Part shown: piece after piece, positions 32,720-40,713 of the stretch
How positions within the stretch are numbered: the stretch's first letter is position 1
Layout: every line of letters begins with the position of its first letter
Assembly: GCA_934593275.1 (NCBI GenBank)
Contig: CAKTQE010000003.1
Coordinates: 29,439 to 93,438 of the forward strand
Length of the DNA: 64,000 bases
Reading direction: 5' to 3'
From: an uncultured Oscillospiraceae bacterium
Lineage (GTDB): Bacteria; Bacillota; Clostridia; Oscillospirales; Oscillospiraceae
Position numbers and translations under genes: made by a program
Notes under the pieces: generated by a model
The model's input: only the letters and a program-made list of their open reading frames with translations
What the model was told of the DNA's origin: nothing
The model's database searches: none

Positions 32720-33175
32720 ATGAAATTTGAAACAGATTATCAGGAACTTCTTCAAAATCTGGAAGCTCTGACCCAGGGAATTCCTTATTTGACCAGCAAT
32801 CTAGCCAATACCGCGGCCCTCATCTGGCAGACGGTGCCGGGCCTTAACTGGGCGGGGTTTTATGAAAGAATAGAAGATGCCCTAGTGCTTGGACCTTTCC
32901 AGGGAAAACCGGCCTGTATCCGCATCCCCTTGGGCCGGGGCGTTTGCGGCACCGCGGCCCAGGAGGGCAGAACGGTCCGGGTGGAAAACGTGCATGATTT
33001 CCCGGGACATATCGCCTGTGACGGAGCTTCCAACTCGGAAATCGTCATTCCCCTCTATAAAAACGGCACGCTCTGGGGTGTTTTGGACTTGGACAGCCCC
33101 CATTTTGGACGCTTTACCCCGGAAGATCAGCAAGGACTTGAAGGTCTGGCGGCGGGGATACAGGCATTTTTGTAA
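32720..33175 (+). CDS. Free methionine-(R)-sulfoxide reductase (fRMsr, GAF domain)
   Basis: A 151-residue GAF-fold protein. The three conserved cysteines C66, C76 and C100 have spacings of 10 and 24, exactly those of the Escherichia coli enzyme (84, 94, 118). The motifs are ACIRIPLGRGVCGTAA and HIACDGASNSEIVIP. It reduces free methionine-R-sulfoxide, an oxidative stress repair reaction in the cytoplasm. The frame is open to 32642, but ATG 32720 begins at the normal family N-terminus. It is divergent from spoIVB and just upstream of the iron-sulfur operon. Confidence 0.93.
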   Translation: MKFETDYQELLQNLEALTQGIPYLTSNLANTAALIWQTVPGLNWAGFYERIEDALVLGPFQGKPACIRIPLGRGVCGTAAQEGRTVRVENVHDFPGHIACDGASNSEIVIPLYKNGTLWGVLDLDSPHFGRFTPEDQQGLEGLAAGIQAFL

Positions 33176-33193
33176 GAAGAAAAGAATTACCTA

Positions 33194-33222
33194 TTGACAA
33201 GGTAGGCAAAATGTGGTATGCT
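33194..33222 (+). promoter_or_regulatory. Promoter of the isc operon
   Basis: TTGACA (33194-33199) and TATGCT (33217-33222) are separated by exactly 17 bases, 65 bases upstream of the iscS ATG. Confidence 0.8.
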
Positions 33223-33266
33223 CCCTACATAACTACTAGGGAGATTCCTTTGGGAAGACCTCTCCG
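33223..33266 (+). promoter_or_regulatory. Inverted repeats in the isc leader, candidate Rrf2 operator and hairpin
   Basis: CCCTA and TAGGG frame a 9-base centre (33223-33241) just after the -10 box. Then GGAGA...TCTCC encloses TTCC-TTTG-GGAA (33239-33266). The first repeat overlaps the transcription start and could bind the Rrf2 regulator encoded at 34924; the second could fold in the mRNA leader. Confidence 0.35.
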
Positions 33267-33286
33267 ATACCATAGGAGGTTCATTC

Positions 33287-34474
33287 ATGCAAATTTACGC
33301 AGACAATGCGGCAACCACCAAAATGAGCCAGACGGCCATGGATGCCATGCTGCCTTATATGACCACGATTTACGGCAACCCCTCCAGCCTGCACACCGTA
33401 GGCCAGGAGGCCCGAGAGGCCCTGGATGCCGCCCGGGAGACGGTGGCCAAGTGCCTGGGCTGTGAGCCTCGGGAAATTATCTTCACCTCCGGCGGCAGCG
33501 AGGCCGACAACCAGGCCATTATTTCCGCTGCCAGACTGGGGGAGAAGAAAGGGAAAAAGCACATTATTTCCACAGCCTTTGAACATCATGCCGTGCTGCA
33601 CACCCTAAAAAAGCTGGAAAAAGAGGGCTTTGAAGTGACCCTGCTGGATGTCCGCCAGGGTCACAATATCCGCGCCCAGCAGGTAAAAGATGCCATCCGG
33701 CCTGATACCTGCCTGGTCACCACCATGTACGCCAACAATGAGATCGGCTCCGTGCTGCCCATTGCGGAAATCGGTGCCATCTGCAAAGAGGCAGGGGTTC
33801 CGTTCCACACCGACGCCGTTCAGGCGGTGGGACATCTGCACATCAACGTTAAAGAGCAGAATATCGATATGCTGAGCCTGTCCGGCCACAAGTTCCACGG
33901 CCCCAAGGGCGTGGGTGCTTTGTATGTCCGCAAGGGCTTCCCTCTGGTAAACCTCATTGAGGGCGGTGCCCAGGAGCGGGGCAAGCGGGCCGGTACCGAG
34001 AACATCCCTGGCATCTGCGGCATGGCTGCCGCCCTGAAAGAGGCCTGTGACCACATGGATGAGAACGCCGCCAAGGTTTCCGCCATGCGGGATAAGCTTT
34101 TGACGGGCCTTGCCACCATCCCCCACAGTGCCGTCAACGGCGATCTGGAACATCGGCTTCCCGGCAACGTGAGCTTCTGCTTTGAGGGCATCGAGGGCGA
34201 AAGTCTGCTGCTGCTGCTGGACCAGAAGGGCATCTGCGCTTCCTCCGGCTCTGCCTGCACCTCCGGCTCTCTGGACCCCAGCCACGTGCTACTGGCCATC
34301 GGCCGGGTTCACGATGTGGCCCACGGCTCCCTGCGGCTGAGCCTGTGCGAGAGCAACACCATGGAAGAAATGGACTATATTTTGCAGGCCGTCCCGGAAG
34401 TGGTGGCCTATCTGCGTGGGTTCTCCCCTGTTTGGAGAGACCTGCAAACCGGCAAACGGCAATTCATTCTGTAA
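33287..34474 (+). CDS. iscS: Cysteine desulfurase (IscS/NifS)
   Basis: A 395-residue PLP enzyme that takes sulfur from cysteine for Fe-S clusters. Seen are YADNAATTKMSQTAMDAMLP at the N-terminus, FTSGGSEADNQAI, HTDAVQAVGH, the PLP lysine in SLSGHKFHGPKG and the sulfur-carrying cysteine in CASSGSACTSGS. AGGAGG precedes the ATG. The order IscS-IscU-Rrf2 with gaps of 16 and 4 bases makes one operon with the promoter at 33194. It is of usual length for the group. Confidence 0.96.
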   Translation: MQIYADNAATTKMSQTAMDAMLPYMTTIYGNPSSLHTVGQEAREALDAARETVAKCLGCEPREIIFTSGGSEADNQAIISAARLGEKKGKKHIISTAFEHHAVLHTLKKLEKEGFEVTLLDVRQGHNIRAQQVKDAIRPDTCLVTTMYANNEIGSVLPIAEIGAICKEAGVPFHTDAVQAVGHLHINVKEQNIDMLSLSGHKFHGPKGVGALYVRKGFPLVNLIEGGAQERGKRAGTENIPGICGMAAALKEACDHMDENAAKVSAMRDKLLTGLATIPHSAVNGDLEHRLPGNVSFCFEGIEGESLLLLLDQKGICASSGSACTSGSLDPSHVLLAIGRVHDVAHGSLRLSLCESNTMEEMDYILQAVPEVVAYLRGFSPVWRDLQTGKRQFIL

Positions 34475-34490
34475 TTTGGAGGAAAAAAAC

Positions 34491-34919
34491 ATGGCACTTT
34501 ACAGTGAAAAAGTGATGGATCATTTTACCCACCCCCGGAACGTAGGCGTGATCGAGGATGCCAACGGCGTGGGCGAAGTGGGCAACGCCAAGTGCGGCGA
34601 TATTATGAAAATCTACCTGAAAATCGAGGACGACATCATCAAGGACGTGAAGTTTGAGACCTTTGGCTGTGGCAGTGCCATTGCCTCCTCCTCCATGGCT
34701 ACCGAGATGATCAAGGGCAAGTCCATTCACGAGGCCATGGCCCTGACCAATAAGGCCGTGGCAGAGGCTCTGGACGGCCTGCCTGCCCACAAGCTGCACT
34801 GCTCCGTTCTGGCAGAGGAAGCCATTAAAAACGCCCTGAAGGACTACTATGACCGGACAGGGCTGCCCTACGACGAAAAGGACTTCCCCGACTGCGAGCA
34901 TTGCGACCACTGCGAATAA
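34491..34919 (+). CDS. iscU: Fe-S cluster scaffold protein (IscU/NifU N-terminal type)
   Basis: A 142-residue protein with the three cluster cysteines in GNAKCGDIMKIY, ETFGCGSAIASSS and LHCSVLAEEA, preceded by YSEKVMDHFTHPRNVG. It builds Fe-S clusters with sulfur from the desulfurase encoded upstream. The C-terminus carries an extra Cys/His-rich tail (DCEHCDHCE), common in clostridial versions. TTGGAGG precedes ATG 34491; the frame is open further upstream but overlaps iscS. Confidence 0.95.
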   Translation: MALYSEKVMDHFTHPRNVGVIEDANGVGEVGNAKCGDIMKIYLKIEDDIIKDVKFETFGCGSAIASSSMATEMIKGKSIHEAMALTNKAVAEALDGLPAHKLHCSVLAEEAIKNALKDYYDRTGLPYDEKDFPDCEHCDHCE

Positions 34920-34923
34920 GCCC

Positions 34924-35352
34924 ATGATCGTATCGACCAAGGGACGCTACGCCCTGCGGGTGATGCTGGCCATGGCCCAGCGGGGTGGGGAAGAGTACAT
35001 TCCCATTAAGGAAATCGCGGAGCAGGAGGGTATTTCTCAAAAATACCTGGAATCCATTATGACCATTCTGTCCAAAGGGGGCCTACTGGATGCGGTACAC
35101 GGAAAGGGTGGCGGCTATCGGCTGAACCGGAAGCCCGAGGAATATACCGTGGGCAGCATCCTGAAGCTGACAGAGGGCGGCTTGGCGGTGGTGTCCTGCA
35201 CCACCCAAGGGCCTACGGCCTGTTCCCGCAGCAGCTGCTGTGAGACAAGGCCCATGTGGGACAAGCTGGATGCCATGATCAATGCTTTCTTCGAGGGCAT
35301 CACCCTGGCAGACCTGCTGAAAGAGAACCCTGCCGGGACAGAACTCCAATGA
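34924..35352 (+). CDS. Rrf2-family transcriptional regulator (IscR-like)
   Basis: A 142-residue winged-helix regulator beginning MIVSTKGRYALRVMLAMAQ, with IKEIAEQEGISQKYLESIM and a recognition wing rich in glycine (HGKGGGYRL). Four cysteines (SCTTQGPTACSRSSCC) lie in the region where IscR binds an Fe-S cluster. It probably senses cluster supply and represses its own operon, perhaps at the inverted repeat 33223-33241. ATG 34924 lies 4 bases after iscU. A frame open to 34849 overlaps iscU and is not needed. Confidence 0.92.
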   Translation: MIVSTKGRYALRVMLAMAQRGGEEYIPIKEIAEQEGISQKYLESIMTILSKGGLLDAVHGKGGGYRLNRKPEEYTVGSILKLTEGGLAVVSCTTQGPTACSRSSCCETRPMWDKLDAMINAFFEGITLADLLKENPAGTELQ

Positions 35353-35364
35353 CCCAATATCAAA

Positions 35365-35402
35365 AGGGCGTGCCGCTGAAAAATGCGGTACGTCCTTTTC
35401 CA
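35365..35402 (+). terminator. Terminator of the isc operon
   Basis: GGCGTGCCGC pairs with GCGGTACGTCC, allowing G-U pairs and one bulge, around an 8-base A-rich loop. It is followed by TTTT, 13 bases after the Rrf2 gene stop. Confidence 0.65.
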
Positions 35403-35414
35403 ATGTATCGGTCT

Positions 35415-35440
35415 TTTTCAAACGAAAATTCGTTTGAAAA
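35415..35440 (+). promoter_or_regulatory. Perfect palindrome upstream of uvrA, candidate operator
   Basis: TTTTCAAACGAA and TTCGTTTGAAAA are exact reverse complements with two A residues between. The palindrome ends 4 bases before the -35 box of the uvrA promoter. The position fits a repressor site; it does not contain the standard Gram-positive LexA core GAAC-N4-GTTC, so the regulator is unknown. Confidence 0.65.
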
Positions 35441-35444
35441 TCCC

Positions 35445-35473
35445 TTGTAGAAAAAAACATTTCGTGGTATAAT
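35445..35473 (+). promoter_or_regulatory. uvrA promoter
   Basis: TTGTAG (35445-35450) is 17 bases from TATAAT (35468-35473), and the latter is part of an extended -10 (TGGTATAAT). It is 60 bases upstream of the uvrA ATG. Confidence 0.7.
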
Positions 35474-35533
35474 ATATTAAGTGCTTTTAGATCACCGGCT
35501 GCGTACTGGGGTCAACAAAAAACGAGGTAGTCT

Positions 35534-38365
35534 ATGAACGACAAAATCATCATCCGGGGTGCCCGGGAAAACAATTTGAAAAATGTGGATGTGACCATCC
35601 CCAGAGACAAAATGGTGGTCTTTACCGGCCTCAGCGGCTCCGGCAAATCCAGCCTGGCCTTTGATACCATCTATGCCGAGGGCCAGCGGCGGTATGTGGA
35701 AAGTCTCAGCTCCTACGCCCGGCAGTTTTTGGGCCAGATGGAAAAGCCGGATGTAGATGCCATTGAGGGACTGTCCCCGGCCATTTCCATTGACCAGAAA
35801 ACCACCTCCAAAAGCCCCCGGTCTACCGTGGGAACGGTGACGGAGATTTATGACTATCTGCGTCTGCTGTGGGCCAGAGTGGGCGTACCCCATTGCCCCA
35901 AGTGCGGCAAGGAAATTCGCCGCCAGACCATTGACCAGATCGTTGACCGGGTAGAGTCCCTAGGGGAGGGGACCCGGTTTGTGGTGCTGTCTCCGGTGAT
36001 CCGGGGGAAAAAGGGTGAACATGTGAAAGTCCTGGAGGATGCCCGGAAGCAGGGCTTTTCCCGGGTCAGAGTCGATGGCATCCTTTATGATCTGACGGAA
36101 GAGATCAAACTGGAAAAGAACAAAAAACACACCATTGAACTGGTGGTGGATCGCCTTGTTTTGAAAGAAGGTCTGCGCCGCCGCCTGACGGACTCCATTG
36201 AAACCGCTTGTGTCCATTCCGGGGGCCTGGTGACTGTTGAGCTTCCCAAGGAAAACCGGGAGTTGAGTTTCTCTCAGAATTACGCCTGCGAGGACTGCGG
36301 CATCAGCCTGACGGAATTGGAACCCAGAATGTTCTCCTTTAATAACCCCAGCGGGGCCTGCCCCAGCTGCACCGGCTTGGGCTTCCAGCTCATTGCGGAT
36401 GAAGACCTGGTGATCCCGGACAAAGAAAAGTCCATTTTTGAGGGAGCGATCCAGGCCTCCGGCTGGCAGAATGCCCGGACGGATTCTATTTTCCGGATGT
36501 ATTTTGAGGCCCTGTCCCAGAAATATCATTTCTCTTTGACAGACCCCGTAAACACTCTGAGTAAAGAGGCCATGCAGGTGATCCTCTACGGCACCGGCAC
36601 GGAAAAGCTACGGATGACTTACAACCGGGGAAACGGCATGGGTGTCCTGGAGCAGCCCTTTGAGGGAATTTTAAACAATGTCTCCCGCCGCTATCGGGAA
36701 ACCCAGTCCGATGCCGCCCGGAAAGAATTGGAGGAGTGCATGTCCACGGCACCCTGTCCCAAGTGCCATGGGGACCGGCTTTCGGAAATTGCTTTGGCGG
36801 TGACGGTTGGGGGCCTGAACATCATGGAGTTCTGCCGCATGAGCGTGGTTCAGGAACTTGCGTTCATGGAAAACCTGCACCTGGAGGGCAATATGGCGGT
36901 GGTGGCCCAGCAGATCATCCGGGAAATCACTTCCCGGCTGCGGTTCCTGACGGATGTGGGCCTGAGTTACCTGACCCTGTCCCGTGGGGCCGGAACCCTC
37001 TCCGGCGGCGAAAGCCAGCGCATCCGTCTGGCCACCCAGATCGGTTCTTCCCTGATGGGGGTGCTGTACATTCTGGATGAACCCTCCATTGGCCTGCACC
37101 AGCGGGACAATGACAAGCTGCTGGCGACCCTCAAGCACCTGCGGGATATTGGCAACACCCTGATCGTGGTGGAGCATGACGAGGATACCATGCGGGCGGC
37201 GGACTTTATTGTGGATGTCGGCCCGGGGGCCGGAAGCCACGGGGGAAAAATCGTGGCGGCAGGCAGCTTGCAGGATATTCTGGACTGCCCGGAATCCATT
37301 ACAGGGCAGTACCTCTCCGGCAAAAAGAAAATCCCTGTACCGGAAACCAGAAGACCCGGAAACGGACAACTTCTGACCGTCCGAGGGGCCAGGGAAAACA
37401 ACCTGAAAAATGTGGACGTGTCCATCCCTCTGGGAACACTGACCTGTGTCACCGGCGTGTCCGGTTCCGGCAAGTCCAGTCTTGTAAATGAGGTGCTGAA
37501 CAAGACCCTGCTTTCCAAGCTGAACCATGCCCGGTGCCGTCCGGGGGCTTGCCGGTGCGTGGAGGGCCTTGTTAACCTGGATAAGGTCATCGACATTGAC
37601 CAGAGTCCCATTGGTCGCACTCCCCGATCCAACCCCGCCACCTACACGGGGCTGTTCAATGACATTCGGGACTTGTTCGCCTCTACGGCGGATGCCAAAA
37701 TGCGGGGCTACGGCCCGGGCCGGTTCAGCTTCAATGTAAAGGGTGGCAGGTGTGAGGCCTGTTCCGGTGACGGCCTGGTAAAAATCGAGATGCACTTTTT
37801 GGCGGATGTCTATGTACCCTGCGAGGTCTGCCACGGAGCCAGGTATAACCGGGAGACCCTGGAAGTGCTTTATAAGGGGAAAAACATTGCCCAAGTGCTG
37901 GACATGACCTGTGAGGAAGCGGTGGAGTTCTTTGAGAACATCCCCAAAATCCGGAAAAAGGCCCAGATGCTGGTGGAAGTTGGACTGGGTTATATCAAGC
38001 TTGGCCAGGCCAGTACCACCCTCTCCGGCGGCGAAGCCCAGCGGGTGAAACTGGCTACGGAACTGAGCCGCACGGCCACAGGCCGCACCATCTATATTTT
38101 GGACGAACCCACCACGGGACTCCATGCGGCGGATGTTCACCGGCTGATCGAGGTTCTGAACCGACTGGTGGAGGCGGGGAATACCGTGTTGGTCATTGAG
38201 CATAACCTGGATGTAATCAAAACCGCCGACTACCTCATTGACCTTGGCCCTGAGGGCGGTGACGGCGGCGGCACCATTGTAGCCACCGGTACCCCGGAAC
38301 AGGTGGCCCTGGTTCCTGAGAGCTATACGGGCCAGTATTTGAAGCCTTTCCTGAAAACCGTGTGA
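35534..38365 (+). CDS. uvrA: Excinuclease ABC subunit A
   Basis: A 943-residue protein of normal length. Two ABC ATPase halves are seen: Walker [14 protein letters not shown] near residue 35 and [10 protein letters not shown] near 644, signature sequences [13 protein letters not shown] and [13 protein letters not shown], and Walker B segments [11 protein letters not shown] and [11 protein letters not shown]. The zinc-binding pairs CPKC, CEDC/CPSC and CEAC/CEVC are present. With UvrB it finds bulky DNA lesions for nucleotide excision repair. It stands alone with its own promoter and terminator; uvrB lies 2.3 kb downstream. Confidence 0.98.
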   Translation: MNDKIIIRGARENNLKNVDVTIPRDKMVVFTGLSGSGKSSLAFDTIYAEGQRRYVESLSSYARQFLGQMEKPDVDAIEGLSPAISIDQKTTSKSPRSTVGTVTEIYDYLRLLWARVGVPHCPKCGKEIRRQTIDQIVDRVESLGEGTRFVVLSPVIRGKKGEHVKVLEDARKQGFSRVRVDGILYDLTEEIKLEKNKKHTIELVVDRLVLKEGLRRRLTDSIETACVHSGGLVTVELPKENRELSFSQNYACEDCGISLTELEPRMFSFNNPSGACPSCTGLGFQLIADEDLVIPDKEKSIFEGAIQASGWQNARTDSIFRMYFEALSQKYHFSLTDPVNTLSKEAMQVILYGTGTEKLRMTYNRGNGMGVLEQPFEGILNNVSRRYRETQSDAARKELEECMSTAPCPKCHGDRLSEIALAVTVGGLNIMEFCRMSVVQELAFMENLHLEGNMAVVAQQIIREITSRLRFLTDVGLSYLTLSRGAGTLSGGESQRIRLATQIGSSLMGVLYILDEPSIGLHQRDNDKLLATLKHLRDIGNTLIVVEHDEDTMRAADFIVDVGPGAGSHGGKIVAAGSLQDILDCPESITGQYLSGKKKIPVPETRRPGNGQLLTVRGARENNLKNVDVSIPLGTLTCVTGVSGSGKSSLVNEVLNKTLLSKLNHARCRPGACRCVEGLVNLDKVIDIDQSPIGRTPRSNPATYTGLFNDIRDLFASTADAKMRGYGPGRFSFNVKGGRCEACSGDGLVKIEMHFLADVYVPCEVCHGARYNRETLEVLYKGKNIAQVLDMTCEEAVEFFENIPKIRKKAQMLVEVGLGYIKLGQASTTLSGGEAQRVKLATELSRTATGRTIYILDEPTTGLHAADVHRLIEVLNRLVEAGNTVLVIEHNLDVIKTADYLIDLGPEGGDGGGTIVATGTPEQVALVPESYTGQYLKPFLKTV

Positions 38366-38372
38366 TTTGAAC

Positions 38373-38426
38373 CAACCGGGGCAGGCGGTTCCTGTGGAAA
38401 TCCGTCTGCCCCGGTTGCTTTTTTTA
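38373..38426 (+). terminator. uvrA terminator
   Basis: AACCGGGGCAGACGG-like arms (AACCGGGGCAGGCGG and CCGTCTGCCCCGGTT) form a 15-bp stem with one G-U, followed by seven T residues, 8 bases after the uvrA stop. Confidence 0.92.
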
Positions 38427-38444
38427 GGCGGTGGGGCTATAATG

Positions 38445-38485
38445 AACAAAAAAGAAGTGCTTCCCCCAAAAAGGAAAGCACTTCT
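38445..38485 (-). terminator. Terminator of the sensor-kinase-like gene, separated from it by a repeat
   Basis: On the minus strand AGAAGTGCTTTCC pairs with GGAAGCACTTCT and is followed by six T residues. The gene it should serve ends at 38661; the 163-bp repeat copy lies in between. Confidence 0.75.
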
Positions 38486-38486
38486 A

Positions 38487-38649
38487 GGGAAGCTCTGATT
38501 AAATCGGCAAGAGCTGACGGCGAAAGATTTTGGCTCCAGGCAAGGTTTGGAAAATGAGGGAATACTTTGTGTATTTCCCATTTTTCGAACCGCAGACTGG
38601 GGGCAAAAGATTTGCCGCTCAGCCGCAGACGATTTATTCAGAGTTTCCC
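38487..38649 (+). repeat. Dispersed 163-bp inverted-end repeat, copy 1
   Basis: It starts GGGAAGCTCTGATTAAATCG and ends with the reverse complement of GGGAAACTCTGAATAAATCG, so the ends are imperfect 20-bp inverted repeats. The centre contains a hairpin (AAATGAGGGAATAC and GTATTTCCCATTT). TA is found on both sides (TA-GGG...CCC-TA). It lies between the stop codon (38661) and the terminator (38445-38485) of the minus-strand kinase-like gene. It is a non-coding, MITE-like element. Confidence 0.9.
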
Positions 38650-38660
38650 TAACAAGAAAT

Positions 38661-39698
38661 TCATTCCAGGCTGCCATACAGGTCTGTTGGAAGAACGTCG
38701 GAAAGTTCCACCAGCGCATGATCCCGTTCACCGGCATAGTCAATGCGCATGCGGGGGGAGCGGAGGGTGTTGCCGGTGTCCTGCCGGATGGCCAGGGTCA
38801 TGGTGACCCGGGTCCCCCCCTGGGCGGGATGGTCAATCAGCACCGCACCGCCGTGATGACTGGCACAGGCCCGGACCAGTACCAGCCCCAGCCCCAGGCC
38901 CCAACGTCCGTCTTCAATGGCGGGCTGCCGCAGATAACGGTTAAAAACACTGCCCAGAATTTCCTCTGGAATGCCGCTGCCCTCATCCTGGATGCACAGC
39001 CGTAGGACTCTGTTCTGGCGGGTCAGGCTGCAACGGATGCTGCTGCCCCGGGGGCTGAATTTGGCACTGTTGGACAGTAGATTCAGTACACTGCGTTCCA
39101 GTTCCTGGGCATCTGTCAGGCAGTAAATGGAATGCTCCGGCCCCTCATAGTGAAGCCGGAGACCCGCGCTTTCCAGCAAGGGCTGGGCTTTCATAAAAAT
39201 CTCCCGGAAAACAGCGGTAATGTCTGCAAGCTCCGGGTGAGAGATGGGCGCAGCGGCGGCTGACATATTTCCGATGAGCCGCAGCAGCTGGGAAAGGCCC
39301 CGGTTCAAAGCACTGATTTGAGCGGACTGGTCAGCATCCAGCTGCTGGACAGTGGCAAAGAGTCCGGAAAGGGGCTGCCGCAGTTCCCGGGCGGCCAGAG
39401 AGAGGATCCGCAGTTCCGGGTTCCCCTCTGCTTCTTCCAGAAGAAAGAAATCCAGGTCTCCCTTTCGCTCAACGGCGGCACCAAAAAGGGTGCCTTCCAC
39501 GGAAAGGGTCAGATACAAACTTCCGCCTGTAAAGCCCCAATAGGCCTCCCCTCCGGCGGCAAGCAGGGGTTCTACGCATTCACCCAAAGGCAGCTTCCGG
39601 GCCGCCGCGTTACGGCCCAGAATCACCCCGTCCTTTACCCAAAAGCAGGGGGCAACGAGAAGCTCCAGGGTCTCTATGCACAAGGTTTGATCGTCCAT
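38661..39698 (-). CDS. Sensor-kinase-like protein with HATPase domain but no phospho-acceptor histidine
   Basis: A 345-residue soluble protein. An N-terminal PAS-like region (about 1-90) is followed by a dimerisation helix in which the usual SHELRTPL motif reads ARELRQPL. The phospho-accepting His is replaced by R104. The HATPase domain is intact: the N-box around N206-N210 (LNLLSNSAKFSP), the G1 box DEGSGIPEE and the G2 box GLGLGLVLV. No response regulator gene is next to it. It may be an ATP-binding regulator, a phosphatase or a partner-switching protein. ATG 39698 has AGGAGG six bases upstream. Copies of the 163-bp repeat flank it in opposite orientation. Confidence 0.82.
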   Translation of the reverse strand: MDDQTLCIETLELLVAPCFWVKDGVILGRNAAARKLPLGECVEPLLAAGGEAYWGFTGGSLYLTLSVEGTLFGAAVERKGDLDFFLLEEAEGNPELRILSLAARELRQPLSGLFATVQQLDADQSAQISALNRGLSQLLRLIGNMSAAAAPISHPELADITAVFREIFMKAQPLLESAGLRLHYEGPEHSIYCLTDAQELERSVLNLLSNSAKFSPRGSSIRCSLTRQNRVLRLCIQDEGSGIPEEILGSVFNRYLRQPAIEDGRWGLGLGLVLVRACASHHGGAVLIDHPAQGGTRVTMTLAIRQDTGNTLRSPRMRIDYAGERDHALVELSDVLPTDLYGSLE

Positions 39699-39728
39699 GA
39701 CAGTCCTCCTGACCGTATTAGGGTTTCG

Positions 39729-39891
39729 GGGAAACTCTGAATAAATCGTCTGCGGCTGGACAGCGGATCTTTTGCTTCCATGCTGCGGTTTGAAAAATGG
39801 GAAATACATACAGTATTCCCTCATTTTCCAAACCTTGCCTGGAAACAAAATCTCTCGCTGCCAGCTCTTGCCGATTGAATCAGAGCTTCCC
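39729..39891 (-). repeat. Dispersed 163-bp inverted-end repeat, copy 2
   Basis: This copy is in inverse orientation to copy 1, beginning GGGAAACTCTGAATAAATCG and ending with the reverse complement of GGGAAGCTCTGATTCAATCG. It lies 30 bases upstream of the kinase-like gene start, where that gene's promoter would be expected. The rest of the gap to radC (39892-40015) shows nothing else. Confidence 0.9.
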
Positions 39892-40015
39892 TAGCATGCG
39901 CAGATTCTCAGAAAAATTCCCCGCAGATTTCGACAATTCTTACCACCCATTTTAGCGGGTTTCCACGAAAAAGGCAAGCATAACTTCAAAAAGATTGGAA
40001 AGAGGGGCAAGGACC

Positions 40016-40702
40016 ATGCACGAAGGCCACCGAGCAAGGGTAAAAAAGCGATTTTTAGAGGAGGGTCTGGACCATTTTTCGGACATTCAGGCCCTGGAAC
40101 TGCTGCTTTTTTACGCCATCCCCCGGGCGGATACCAATCCCATTGCCCACAGACTTTTAGACCACTTTGGAAGCCTTTCCCAGGTGTTGGAGGCAAACCC
40201 GGAGGAACTGAAAAAAATCTCCGGGGTAGGGGAGAGTGGGGCGTTGCTGCTGAACCTGATCCCCCAGATGGGCCGGTTTTATATGACGGACCGGGCCAGT
40301 ACCCCGGGAGTCCTGACCACCTTGGAGCAGTGCGCCCAATACCTGATGCCCCGGTTTTTCGGACGAAAGCTGGAAACGGTGTTTATACTGTGCCTGGATG
40401 CCAAGTGCAAAGTGCTGTGCTGTAGAGAAGTGGGGGAGGGCGGCACCAATTCTACCGGCATTTCCATTCGCCGGGTGGTGGAAACGGCCCTTGGGGTCAA
40501 CGCTTCCTCGGTGGTGCTGGCTCACAATCACCCCAGCGGTGTGGCCCTGCCCTCGCCGGAGGATATTCAAACCACCCGCCGGGTGGCTATGGCCCTACAG
40601 GCGGTGGAAATCGTGCTGGTGGACCACATCATTGTGGCGGATGACGATTACGTGTCCATTGCCCAGTCTGATGAACGCTTTAACCAATGCTTGCTGCTGT
40701 AA
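40016..40702 (+). CDS. radC: RadC/YsxA-family JAB-domain protein
   Basis: A 228-residue protein. An N-terminal helix-hairpin-helix region contains [15 protein letters not shown] (about 63-77). The C-terminal JAB/MPN domain has the metal-binding AHNHPSG followed by PSPED. The family is linked by name to DNA repair, but its biochemical role is unsettled. TTG 39995 is open upstream, but ATG 40016 has AAGGA close by and starts as the family does. Its stop lies 11 bases before the uvrB ATG, so it is in an operon with uvrB. Confidence 0.93.
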   Translation: MHEGHRARVKKRFLEEGLDHFSDIQALELLLFYAIPRADTNPIAHRLLDHFGSLSQVLEANPEELKKISGVGESGALLLNLIPQMGRFYMTDRASTPGVLTTLEQCAQYLMPRFFGRKLETVFILCLDAKCKVLCCREVGEGGTNSTGISIRRVVETALGVNASSVVLAHNHPSGVALPSPEDIQTTRRVAMALQAVEIVLVDHIIVADDDYVSIAQSDERFNQCLLL

Positions 40703-40713
40703 GGAGGCAGAAC

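Noticed and set aside
36671-38743. Long open frame (690 codons) on the minus strand opposite uvrA
   Set aside because: It covers the second half of a canonical uvrA, runs through the uvrA terminator and repeat copy 1, and has no family match.
38547-39005. Open frames running through the repeat copies, also at 59163-59489 (minus) and 39699-39848 (minus)
   Set aside because: They share a peptide only because they translate the same 163-bp non-coding repeat; none has a ribosome binding site.
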